From the NCBI GenBank assembly GCA_914767885.1, contig CAJZBQ010000035.1, positions 248,001 through 312,000 of the forward strand: a DNA stretch of 64,000 nt. Reading direction: 5' to 3'. This stretch comes from Blepharisma stoltei. Lineage: Eukaryota > Ciliophora > Heterotrichea > Heterotrichida > Blepharismidae. The notes under the pieces were generated by a model that worked only from the letters and a program-made list of their open reading frames with translations, made no database searches and had not been told where the DNA came from. A program made the position numbers and the translations under genes. Shown piece by piece: positions 53,013-62,506 of the stretch (positions are counted from its first letter, which is position 1; each line of letters starts with the position of its first letter).

Positions 53013-54118
53013 TTAACTATACTGGAATTTCCAATCAATATATTCTGAGCCCATCTCAAAATATTCTTCCTTCGTTACGCCTTTCCTCACCTCTGACACT
53101 TTTGAAAGGCTTTTTCAGTTCCAAAAAGAAGGACTAATTAGAGCTTACTTTTCAGGCTTTATAAAATTAAAAGTCAATCCATCATTAGAAATAGCCCGCA
53201 GCTCATCCTTAAATCTGTTTTCAATATTTGGAAAATTCGCTGATCCCCCAACAAGTAAAATATTTGTAAGATCTTCCCAATAAACACTCGGCACAGCTTG
53301 CATCGCCATCCAAATAGCTTCTCCTATCCCTGCATCAGTCAGTCCAATATCTGAAGGCCTAAACAATACTTCTGGAACAGCAATGCTCAAATTTCCCATT
53401 GTAAGTACTTGTTTTCCTTCTTTTGATTCTTCAGGCTGAAGTTCGTGGCCATCATCTCCAAATTCAGGCAAGACATAGTGCCTTTCTAGTGATTTATTTT
53501 TTCTAATCTTAGAACTTACTGAAGCATTTTCAATTCATTCATGAAATTTGAGGAGACAGAGCATAATTTTTCTTTGACTAAGTTCACAAGCCAAGTTTCA
53601 TCCCTCATATCGTATTGTCTAAAAGAAATTTGTTCTTTTAGATAATTCGTGAGAAGCTTTCCTCCTACATTTACTCGTGTGATCGCAGAATTGATAGGAA
53701 ATCCGTCTAAGTATGGCATGACAGTGGATGCAGAGAAACCTAAATCTACAATAATTCCAGTGCTTTGGTAGCCAGATGGCACCCTGATTTCACTTTTAAA
53801 CTCATATTCTTCAAAGACGATTTCATCCAGTTGCTTTCTACATGTAAATGGGGTATAAACAGGGCAAGAAATCACCAAATCCAGATCAGAACACACATAT
53901 CCTTTGAGTACTTTCTTAAATATTTTTGACTGTAAACCAGGGTCCACCAACACTCCTCTTTCATGAGGCCTCATGACTTCATTAACCCCGTTTATTGATC
54001 TTGGTGCTACAATGACTTCCTTCTTAATCCTCCCTATACAGTTATAATACACCTGCGGCTCACTCTCTGCGAGTCCTAATTTTATTGTGTAGGCACCATT
54101 ATCGAGAACTAAAGTCAT
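53013..54118 (-). CDS. Actin-related protein 6 (ARP6)
   Basis: A nuclear actin-related subunit of SWR1-type chromatin remodellers that deposit H2A.Z. Start MTLVLDNGAYTIKLGLAESE; then VYTPFTCRKQLDEIVFEEYEF, STGIIVDLGFSASTVMPYLDG, RVNVGGKLLTNYLKEQISFRQ (cut in halves here for length), RPSDIGLTDAGIGEAI and LLVGGSANFPNIENRF are typical of ARP6. Two short introns: 53503-53519 (17 nt) and 53134-53148 (15 nt). After the second, the C-terminus NPSFWNWKSLSKV runs to TAA at 53013. The TGA in WNWKS is Trp. Confidence 0.88.
53134..53148 (-). other. 15-nt intron (GTAAGCTCTAATTAG)
   Basis: Removes an in-frame TAA; joined sequence FIKPENPSFWNWKSL restores the actin-fold C-terminus. Exactly 15 nt. Confidence 0.88.
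53503..53519 (-). other. 17-nt intron (GTAAGTTCTAAGATTAG)
   Basis: Joins ELKMLQ to KNKSLERHYV in frame. Its length departs from the 15-nt norm; a 2-nt assembly error next to the A-run cannot be excluded. Confidence 0.65.
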
Positions 54119-54172
54119 ATATCCTATAAGAATTTCATATATTTAAAAATCTAATTAGAGAAACCTCTTTGA

Positions 54173-54733
54173 TTAAGTATAATGATGCGGTCTTATGCCT
54201 ATGACCTCTCCATCATATTTACCTTCAGCTTTCTTTCTCACTCCCTATTTAGTTAGTGGGCAAGATTTTTTGCTCATTAACAGAGAGGCTAACTTTTTAT
54301 TAAAACTTATATAAATTTTTTATAGAGGCTTTTTTAAATATTTTAAATGGAGCTAATAAATTATAAAATTTATGCAAGTTAATTAATAAGAGATTTCGTT
54401 ATAATCACCATGAATTATATACTAAATTATTATTTCAAAAAATTTTAGCGACCTAACATTAAGTTAATTTTGCCAAATTAGAGATTTTTCCACTAGTCAT
54501 GCTCGATAGCCTAGAAGGAGAGTCAAGACTTCTTCCACATAAGGATTCTTCTTATCTTTATCGGTGACCCAATTATTCCCACTAATCCAAGTCAAGAATA
54601 CTGCAGGTGGGATTAAAAGCGGCACAGCAATCCTGTCAATCTTATAAGAAATCCTGAGAGCTTTCCAAAGGAGTTCTCCAGTTCCTCTAAATGTGCTTTT
54701 TCTCCATGAAGGCCAGAATGGGTTATAACTCAT
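54173..54733 (-). CDS. Small single-pass membrane protein, IES-interrupted
   Basis: MSYNPFWPSWRKSTFRGTGE starts a short protein with a membrane segment (VPLLIPPAVFLTWISG, residues 38-53) after a basic, aromatic N-terminus, as in small mitochondrial inner-membrane subunits; no family assigned. The exon ends at EEVLTLLLGY. A divergent MITE-like insertion follows, and beyond it an open stretch DGEVIGIRPHHYT ends at TAA 54173. Joining TA 54216-54217 to 54507-54508 is in frame; a variant boundary would add RKKAEGK. Confidence 0.6.
54216..54506. mobile_element. Divergent MITE-like IES
   Basis: Contains CACTCCCTATTTAGTTAGTG, a hairpin (GGGCAAGATTTTTTGCTC), and a core segment (GAGATTTCGTTATAATCACC) related to the CTCCGTGAGC family; the right end GATTTTTCCACTAGTCATGC is also similar. 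The left TA of the family motif has mutated to TC, so a TA further out may be used. Boundaries are tentative. Confidence 0.65.
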
Positions 54734-54765
54734 TTATTTATATATTAATTAAAAGAAGTGCTTAT

Positions 54766-55692
54766 TTAGAAGATTACTGTATCGATCATAGATGACAGTG
54801 AGTGCAAAATATTATTGGTCATCAGTTGATCAACGTCATGTTCTAGCCTTTTTTTAGGGTCAAGTTTCCCGACTGTACTCACAACCATTTCTTGTTTGGT
54901 CTTTTTCATTTCTTCTTGGATCCATTTGTTATAGGTTTCTGCAAGCGTGACCATTTCTTCAATGATTTTTAAGTTTTCTTCTTCTCTTTTCATGAAGTCT
55001 TCAACCTTAAGCTTTTGGACCCACTTTTGCTTTTGCAGGTTCAGAAGCATTGACTGTTCTAACTCGTTTTTTCTGTAGTTGATGGTGATTGAATAATAAT
55101 GCCTGTTAAGACCATGCAGGAGAGCGCTAATAGAAGGCTTGGCAACGTGCCCGATATTTGAAGTGGTTTGTCTAGGTTCCATTCCTCTCATAGAAAGCTG
55201 CGGGTTTATCAATCGAAAGGCATCAATCACAACTTTGCCTCTGACACTTTGAATTGGGTCAATGACAACTGCAACTGCTCTAGCCAGCTGCTGCTCGAAA
55301 CTTTGTTGGGTGTTCATATCAACTCCTGAAAGCCAGCAGCCAAAGCCAGGATGGGAGTGATACCAGCCTACGACCATTTCTGACCGCCCTGTTTGCTTTA
55401 GCATTTCAGTCATGTTGATCTGGAAAGCTTCATCTATTGACTCAACGCTTACTCCAGTTCCTGACTGAGGCATTGCAAAAACGTCGACTACACGGACTGT
55501 ATATTCATCAACTAGTTCTCCTAGCAAAAGGCCCATGACTTCAAGTGGCACACCTGCTCGGCCATGCTTCAGCATTTTGAGAAGGGCGAGGGAAGAAATG
55601 TAGATTTGTTCAGCTGTGTCTACCATAGGGACGTCACCAAGATTTTGACCTCTCATGTTGAACTGCTGCTGCATGATTCTTTGAAAGTCCAT
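54766..55692 (-). CDS. 26S proteasome deubiquitinase RPN11/PSMD14
   Basis: A JAMM/MPN+ metalloprotease in the proteasome lid that removes ubiquitin from substrates. The zinc-binding motif EVMGLLLGE...[20 protein letters not shown] is complete (Glu, His-x-His-x10-Asp). Other strong matches are [36 protein letters not shown], and the C-terminal [19 protein letters not shown]. Length 308 aa equals the family norm. No interruption. One of the most conserved genes in the window. Confidence 0.97.
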   Translation of the reverse strand: MDFQRIMQQQFNMRGQNLGDVPMVDTAEQIYISSLALLKMLKHGRAGVPLEVMGLLLGELVDEYTVRVVDVFAMPQSGTGVSVESIDEAFQINMTEMLKQTGRSEMVVGWYHSHPGFGCWLSGVDMNTQQSFEQQLARAVAVVIDPIQSVRGKVVIDAFRLINPQLSMRGMEPRQTTSNIGHVAKPSISALLHGLNRHYYSITINYRKNELEQSMLLNLQKQKWVQKLKVEDFMKREEENLKIIEEMVTLAETYNKWIQEEMKKTKQEMVVSTVGKLDPKKRLEHDVDQLMTNNILHSLSSMIDTVIF

Positions 55693-55893
55693 TTTAGATT
55701 TATTAAGAAATTACATTTTAAGTAAATTAGAAATTATGCGCTATTAATTTCGATGAGAGATATTTAATTCATAACAATAAGCTTAGTTGGATTTTGTTGA
55801 TAAATAATATAATATATGAACTTTTGAGATAAAATCAAGTAAATCTGAATTCATGGGGATATTTGAAACAGAAATCAGATAATAAATTAAAAA

Positions 55894-56373
55894 ATGGAAA
55901 AGAAAGGAAGTATCCGAGCTCCTCTTCTGGAGAAATTTGAAATCGAAGAAACAAAAGGAACAGAAATGAAACCAGTTAATCCACAAGCACGTAGCTATGA
56001 TTCTGCGAGAGTAAATAATTTTCAAAATTATCCTTCACAACCTCAAAGTTCAAACTATCCGGGTATGACAGCGTTATCAACTCCTCAGAACCAATCTCCT
56101 GCACCTACTGCACAGCCACAAGTCCTAGCTCAGCCTCCACAACAACAGGTGATTCCATGTGCTGGCTGTAGAGCATTATTAAGCTATCCTCTTGGAGCTC
56201 TTTGTGTAAAATGCCCAATGTGCGGAATAATGACTGCTGTCCAGCCTATAGGCCAAATTAAGTGTAGTTTATGCAGAACAAGTCTGATTTATCCTATGGG
56301 TGCTCCTTATGTATCATGCACATGTGGGTTAGTTTTCTCTGTAGGGCCTCCTCAGCAACCCAGTAGCGTTTAA
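55894..56373 (+). CDS. LSD1-type zinc-finger protein
   Basis: 159 aa. The N-terminus is polar and Pro/Gln-rich. Two LSD1/LOL-type zinc ribbons follow: CAGCRALLSYPLGALCVKCP MC-type (CxxC...CxxC) at residues 90-115, and CSLCRTSLIYPMGAPYVSC with CTC at 125-150. In plants such fingers occur in LSD1-family regulators that bind metacaspases; in ciliates the role is not known. The start MEKKGSIRAPLLEKF resembles an endosomal-sorting dileucine context. Confidence 0.72.
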   Translation: MEKKGSIRAPLLEKFEIEETKGTEMKPVNPQARSYDSARVNNFQNYPSQPQSSNYPGMTALSTPQNQSPAPTAQPQVLAQPPQQQVIPCAGCRALLSYPLGALCVKCPMCGIMTAVQPIGQIKCSLCRTSLIYPMGAPYVSCTCGLVFSVGPPQQPSSV

Positions 56374-56590
56374 AGCTTTTAAATAGAGATCTTATATATT
56401 TTGCTTATAAAATTTTATAGAGTTTCAATATTATATCAATATAGAATTAATAGAAACAGTGTATCCTATTTTTATATTAGAAATAGATCAGCAAGCTCAA
56501 CGATTCGATTCATTTTCAGCAGGTCTATAATTAAAGCTTCGAATTATATCTATAATCGCAAATTTATTATAAACAAAGTAAAAAGCTCAG

Positions 56591-57559
56591 TTAATCCCAT
56601 GAAACAAAGACCCCATGATGTCATGTGCCAACCTTATTATTTCCATTGTTCCTGTACTCACCTTTTCCATGCTGCTTTCCATTTATCCAATTTCCTCTAC
56701 ACACTTGTCCATCTGGCCAATAAAATTCTCCATACCCATGCTTTTTGTCATCCACATAATTTCCTCTATACTTTCTTCCATCAGCTCATGCATATTCTCC
56801 ATACCCATTCATTCTGTTATCTTTTCATCCTCCTTCATATATATTTCCCATGGAATCTGTATATTTTCCAATCCCATGAAATTTCCCTTCTCTCCAATCT
56901 CCTTGATAAACAGACCCGTCATTCCAATTATATTCCCCATATCCATGTCGTTCGCCTCTGAGAAACTCTCCAGAGTACTCAGACCCATCACTATGTTCCG
57001 ATTTTCCCAGGCCATCATACAATCCATCTTTATATGATCCCTTATAGCTTGATTTATCTCTTGATTTTTCTTTTCCTTCTCCATATAATCTTCCATCGTA
57101 CCAATCTCCTTCAAGAATTTTTTCTGGAGAACAAAGTCGTCCTCTCCCATTAATTTTGTCATCTTTAAAGTAGCCTTGAAACTTTGACTTCTCTTCAATA
57201 TACACCAAATAGCCTCTGCCATCTCTTACTTTGGAATTTATTAAGCATTCACCAATATAAATCCATGTGCCTTTTTCATCCTTCCCCAGCAAAGGACCTT
57301 CACTGATATATCTCATTACTTGGTTATTATCTTCATAGTTGCATTCAACTCGATTGAAGCCTCTTTCAATTTCAATATAATAATTATACTCAAATTGGAA
57401 AGGACCAAACTCATTTTCCAGGTCAGCGATGCTAGGATTCTGTGTGATTTCGTCAAACTTCATAGTGAGTCTGTCTAAATCTGCACTTTCATATAGTGAT
57501 ACCTGCTCTTCTATAAACTTTGGTGCTGGCTTTGAGCAAATTCCTGAAACATTGCCCAT
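56591..57559 (-). CDS. MORN-repeat protein, probably N-myristoylated
   Basis: [10 protein letters not shown] has Gly2 and Cys8, a likely lipid anchor. About 180 residues of MORN repeats follow: [70 protein letters not shown], then after three TGA Trp codons [11 protein letters not shown] and [11 protein letters not shown] to the stop at 56591. MORN proteins tether complexes to membranes or microtubules, e.g. at the ciliate cortex. With UGA as Trp the repeat array is complete; with the standard code it would be cut off at 56825. Confidence 0.85.
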
Positions 57560-57633
57560 TTTAAATCATAACGATTAATTATTAAACAGTTGCTAATTTT
57601 AAAAGATTATTCTTTCGATATTTTAAATATTAA

Positions 57634-60386
57634 TTAAGATCTATATTTAGATAAGTAGCCTTCCAATTCTTTAGTAGCAGACACCTTTTCAGAACTTAGC
57701 CTTGGCTTATCGTATGGCTCTTGCTTTCTTTCACTATAAAATAAAGCAGCATCAAGTTTTTGCAGAGGCATTGAAATTTGGGGTTCTTTATATGAGCTCA
57801 TTTCAGCTGAAGACTCCTGAGCTGGAATTTTCTTAAATCCGTCCATAAAAGTCATGGTTTCTGGATTAAACTCTTCACAAATTTTGATAAATGAGTTTTT
57901 CCCTTCTTTATCCATTCCGTAATAGTGTGTTTTGCAGGTCATGCAGGGAGGCGTGTTTTGGTCATGCCCATTTTCTCTACATTTGTGCCATTCTTTTCCA
58001 TATAAGAAATCTCCACTCCCAGCAGTGACAAGAAATGGGTGAAACTTGCATTCTCGGCTTGTTTTGTCGTTCATCCCACATCGTTTGCAGGATTTTTGGC
58101 TTTCGCCGAACTGTGCTGAGTCTTCAAAAGCGCTGTAAGAAAGTGACAGCGAGTCTTCTTTAGATTTTTTGTGCTTTTGAGACAGCTGGGACTCCAAAGC
58201 TCTGATTTCTGATTGGACACCTTTTAATACAGTGGATTCTGTATTTAATAGCGCCTGGTCTACTATAATAGCTAATCTTTTTGTTTCTGCTTGGGCTTTC
58301 ATAACGAACTCTTCAAATTCATTATTCAGCAGCTTCAGCTCTCTTGCATGTAGCTGATTTATCCTCTGGAACTCTTTTTCTCTGATTTCCTGCTCTTCTT
58401 TTCTAATTTTACTACACACTAAATCAATGACCGCTTGCTTATTGTGTTCGTTTTCCTTAAGTTTCTGCTCTAATTCATTTATCTGTGCAGTCGTTATCCT
58501 GAACAGCTCTTCGTATTTATCGTTATAAATAGTCCTCACATACTGGAGCTCTCTTTCATACTGTGGATTCCTCCCTTGTGCACTTTCTTCAAGCTGTTTT
58601 TTGACTTCTCTCAGTTCTTCTTCTAGTCTTTCTGATTTCAGTTTCCATTTATTATCATCCTCAATCAAAATGTCCTGAGTTTCTGTTTTCAAGTTTTTGA
58701 GCTTCTGCTCGAATGTATACTCTTGTGATCTCAGCGCATTTTCGATTTCTTGCTCTTGGTTTAGCTTTAAGTTTATATATTTCTCATTAAGCTCTTCATA
58801 TCGATAATTTTCTTCATCTAAAGCTTGTTTAAGATTATCATTTTCTTCTTTCAGCCTTTGGTTTTCTTTTGATATGTTATTGTTGACTGATGACAATTTG
58901 TCGATTTCTCGTTGGATTAAAAACCGCTCCTCTTGTCTGATTTCTTCTTGTAAAGTTTGCTGCTTCATATTCAAAGATCGGGCTTCTTCTATGCTTGACT
59001 TTTTAAGGGATGCCAAGAGTTTTTCGCTGACTTGGTCTTTAAATTTGATTTTGTCTTGCTGGAACTTCAGAGTTGACACAATGCTTTGTTCGAGCCTTTC
59101 TAAGTCATCTATGCATTTCAGATGAGAAATTGAGTCTGGGATTGGCTTTTCTTCTTTAAAAGTGGACTTATAAGCAAGCCAAGAGTCAGATTCAATTCTA
59201 GGGTTAGAAAAGTCTTGCAGCATTTTGATGAGGTCGAAAATCTTGTGCGTTACATAATGGTCCAATTCTTGGTCATTATATGAAAGTTTGGACAGTTTTT
59301 CATTGTCCTCTTCAACCTTTTTCTTTTCACTCATAAGGACATCGTGAGACTCTTTTAGCTCTGAAAGTTCAGTTTCCATATCACGTATTGACCGTTTCGG
59401 GCCATGTCTTGCGGTATCTGGGGTGTACTCCACAGTCCGCATGCCATCTTTTAGTCTATCACATTCTTTAGATAGCAAATAGCATCGTTCTTTTAAGTCT
59501 TCAATTGCTTTTCTAGAAATTATTTCAATTTCAAAACTGACTTTAGGAATCCTCACAGATTCTCCATTTAATATCTCATTGATTTTTTCAAGTTTTTCTC
59601 ATGCTAAAGAAATATAAGCTTCAGATGGCCCATGAAGTGAGTTCATCTCTTTCAGCAAGTTTTTTTCTTGAGATTTTAAGTCATTTAGCACAAGAGATAC
59701 TTTTTCTCTGTGCTTTTCAACAGAAAAACTCTTCTCTTTATATTCTTGGTTAGCTACTTTTTCCGCCAGTTTGAGGAATTCAATTTTTTCGTGATCTAGA
59801 AGCATGATGAGGTTTGAGGCTTTTTTGTGGGAATCATTTGCGTTTTGGATGCATTTGCTAAGCTTTTCTTGTAATTTGGTTACTTGAGAGCGACTATCTG
59901 AGACTGATTGGGGATCTTTATAATCAAATATGGCGTCATCTGAATTTTTGGTGCTCCCGAACAGAAATCCATCGTTTGGCGAATTTGATTATGAGGTGTG
60001 ACATCACATGCGAATTTTATCAGAAATATAGAGAGAACAAGGATGGACGATGCGCAGCGATGGATGGCCATCCCCGAGATACATGAAATTTTCTTAAGTG
60101 TACCGCAAACCCAGGGCGGTGGAGGGTGGAACCTTAGGATGCCTGTTGGATCCAAGTTGGTTTGCCTGAGAGTCGGAAGTATGGCCGCCTAGGATCCGAA
60201 TGAGAGACTAAACTTTAAGGTTGATTGAGGATCTTCATCCATGAACGATAGACTTGATCTGAGAGGAGAAGGAGGAATTATCCTATTGGATTGTTCATTG
60301 CTTGAATTTTCAGCACAAAGATCTTCAAATCTCACATTTCTGCCAGAACTGTAAGCATAATCTGAATATTGGCTTTGTGAGTTCAT
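57634..60386 (-). CDS. Long coiled-coil protein with Cys/His motif, retroposon in 5' part
   Basis: About 800 residues. The N-terminus (MNSQSQYSDYAYSSGRN) is polar. Coiled coil from residue 60 to about 620. A Cys cluster CKRCGMNDKTSRECKFHP and the CRENGHDQNTPPCMTC..HYYG region near the C-terminus probably form a zinc site. No family could be named; such proteins are often basal-body or cytoskeletal. TGA at 59596-59598 encodes Trp. A 303-bp retroposon sits between DEDPQS and VSDSRSQVTKLQ; taking out one duplication copy keeps the frame. Confidence 0.75.
59919..60221 (-). mobile_element. SINE-like retroposon in coiled-coil gene
   Basis: A 303-bp insert with a 14-bp duplication TGATTGRGGATCTT (59905-59918, 60222-60235; one mismatch). 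It is GC-richer than the gene, lacks a full-length frame, and its left end on the minus strand carries GATGACGCCATATTTG, like the 3' ends of the other retroposons. The duplication lacks TA, unlike most of the others. Confidence 0.82.
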
Positions 60387-60542
60387 TGAATTTAAATTAA
60401 TTTATCACATACAAAGAAATGGCCTTGAAAAGTATCAGTTAATTGCAAGAGGAATTAATGATTATTTATGTATTACCGAATATTTAAAGAAGAAATCAAA
60501 TATCTATAGGGATGCAATTAAATAAATAATTTTTTTATAGTT

Positions 60543-61414
60543 TTAAGATATGCTATTTTCAGTTCTTGAATTTTTAATTTCTTGTATAAGCATATTGCAA
60601 AGAGCATTTAGAGGTAGCCCCATAACATTATTAAAGCAGCCATTGAACTTTTTAATAAACGTTGAGCAGCATTTCTTTTCCACAACAATAGCTCCTGAAG
60701 CTCCTTCCCACTCATTGCTTCTAATATAGTAGTCAACTACTTCATCTGAAAGTACATCAAACTCAATTTCTGTTGTGCATACACTCTCATTCGTACTTTT
60801 TCCTTTAACAACAACTGCTGTGTGCATTAGACATATCCCTCCATTTCAAAGGCCTATCATTCTTCTCGCATCATCTGCGTCAACTGGTTTTTCTAGCACA
60901 ACCCCATTAACCTCAGCCACTGTGTCTGCTGAAATCACAATGCTGTCAGTTTCAATGCATTTAGCCTTATTTCTTGCATTAAAAAGTGCGTATTCTTTAG
61001 GATTCTCAAAAGTCCTTCAGTCTGCATCTTCTGCAAATCCGCTCACTTGCAATGTAAACGGTAGTTCAATTTGCCTTACTCCTCCTCTTCCGTTAGCGAA
61101 AAATAAATTATGTTCTCTCACGGAGGGGTTGTTAATTTTATTTTTTAAAAATTGGAATTAAAAATTAAGTTAAATTTGTTAAATATATGTTTTAATATGC
61201 AAGTTGATTTAAATTTAACAGAATTAGCTAGAGAGATTTCATTATAATAATCATCATTTATATATTAAAATATTTCTATAAAAATGAGTTTGCAAGGATT
61301 TTTCCAATGGTTTTATTCACTCGCAGATAGAGTTAAAAGATTCTGCCTTACCCTACTTCCAGAAGCCAAAACTATCCCTCTTGAGCATAGCTCTGAAAGA
61401 TAAGGCTCAAGCAT
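60543..61414 (-). CDS. Maf/HAM1-type nucleotide pyrophosphatase
   Basis: A Maf-family house-cleaning nucleoside triphosphate pyrophosphatase, which hydrolyses modified or non-canonical nucleotides. Motifs: GIVLASGSRVRQNLLRQIEL (the LASxSPRR loop, here GSRVRQ), SIVISADTVAEVNG with the catalytic Asp, KPVDADDARRMIGLWNG, EFDVLSDEVVDYYIRSNEW and GCFNNVMGLPL. TGA encodes Trp twice. A 257-bp IES at 61077-61333 cuts the substrate loop, and TA joining restores it. Length about 195 aa is usual. Confidence 0.88.
61077..61333 (+). mobile_element. 257-bp MITE-like IES in Maf
   Basis: TTACTCCTCCTCTTCCGTTAGC, hairpin GCGAAAAATAAATTATGTTCTC, a shortened core (AGAGAGATTTCATTATAATA), TTTCCAATGGTTTTATTCAC and GAGTTA. 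Joining TA 61077-61078 with 61334-61335 gives VRQNLLRQIELPFTLQ, in frame in the conserved loop. Confidence 0.93.
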
Positions 61415-61436
61415 TTTAATTTAAGTATTATCTTAT

Positions 61437-62483
61437 TTAATTTTGATACTGCTGATACTGTTGTTTTGCATAATAATACTCTGGAGCATACACTTGAGCG
61501 ACGCAATCAGGCATATTTTGCACAAATGAATACATCCTATAGTTCAAATTGTAGTAATTGTAGTAAGCAGTATTTTTGGCATCCCACCAGCTCATCATGC
61601 ACCCATCACTATGTCTTCTCAATGTATTGCAATTATTCATTTCAGTACTCTGGTACCACAATGACAATTGGCTTATAAACTGCTGGGCTGGCTGATCTCC
61701 AGGGAATAATGCACAGTATTTGTTTCCATTAGGATTCAAAGCACAGTCGCAAGAAGAGGTTAAATCGAAGTTGTTCCCAAAGAAGGAATCTGTTGTAGAG
61801 GTGCATTCTGAATTATCATCACATACCATTGGAAGAAAGGCATAAGACTTGACTGGATTTGTGCAGTAGTTTTTACCACCTAGCTGGGCACATGTTAAAG
61901 ATGAACAAAGACGATTTTGGTTGACTTGGCATTGAGCTACTGCAGTGTGAGGGGCAAGAGATAAATAAGCAACACATTTACTTGTGGCTGGGTTTCCTGT
62001 AAAATCACAGCCAGCTCCGTTTACACACATAAAATCCGAGCTGCAGCCAATTTGCCCAATCTGGATTTGTGGAGAACAAAAATGGGTGCTCCCATCACAA
62101 AAAAGTCCTGGGTTGCAGGAATTGCTGTCTTGACAACTGTCTCCATTTCCTGCACCTTTGCAGATTCCATTTACACAACCTTTAGTAGCATAACCATTGC
62201 AGGTTACTGTAGCATTGCACTTCTCTCCAGGCCATGCTTGTCCAGTGAAATTTTGAGGGACAATGCATGTGCTATTACTATCATGATTCGGTGGACAAAA
62301 ACTAGCGCTCCCAGTGCATGGCTGCACATAATAACTGTCAGCTTTTTGGCTTCAATAGACACAAGTATTATTGTTAAACTTTTGAGTTGAAAGCTTACAG
62401 TTAAACATTTCACATCCAGTTGCTGACAGTTTTGCGTTCACAAAAGTAACCAACACCGCAAAAACAAAAACAAGTCTTTGCAT
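61437..62483 (-). CDS. Cysteine-rich secreted protein, paralogue 2
   Basis: MQRLVFVFAVLVTFVNA is a signal peptide. About 330 residues with many Cys pairs (CEMFNCKLSTQ, CNATVTCNGYATKGCVNGIC, CQDSNSCNPGLFCDGSTHFC, CSSDFMCVNGAGC). The C-terminus is Tyr/Gln-rich (YYYAKQQYQQYQN). It is related to the gene at 51948-52880. One TGA (VYWSQKAD) is Trp. Secreted or surface role assumed; no ligand known. Confidence 0.78.
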
Positions 62484-62506
62484 TTATTATCGCTTTATTA
62501 AAATAA

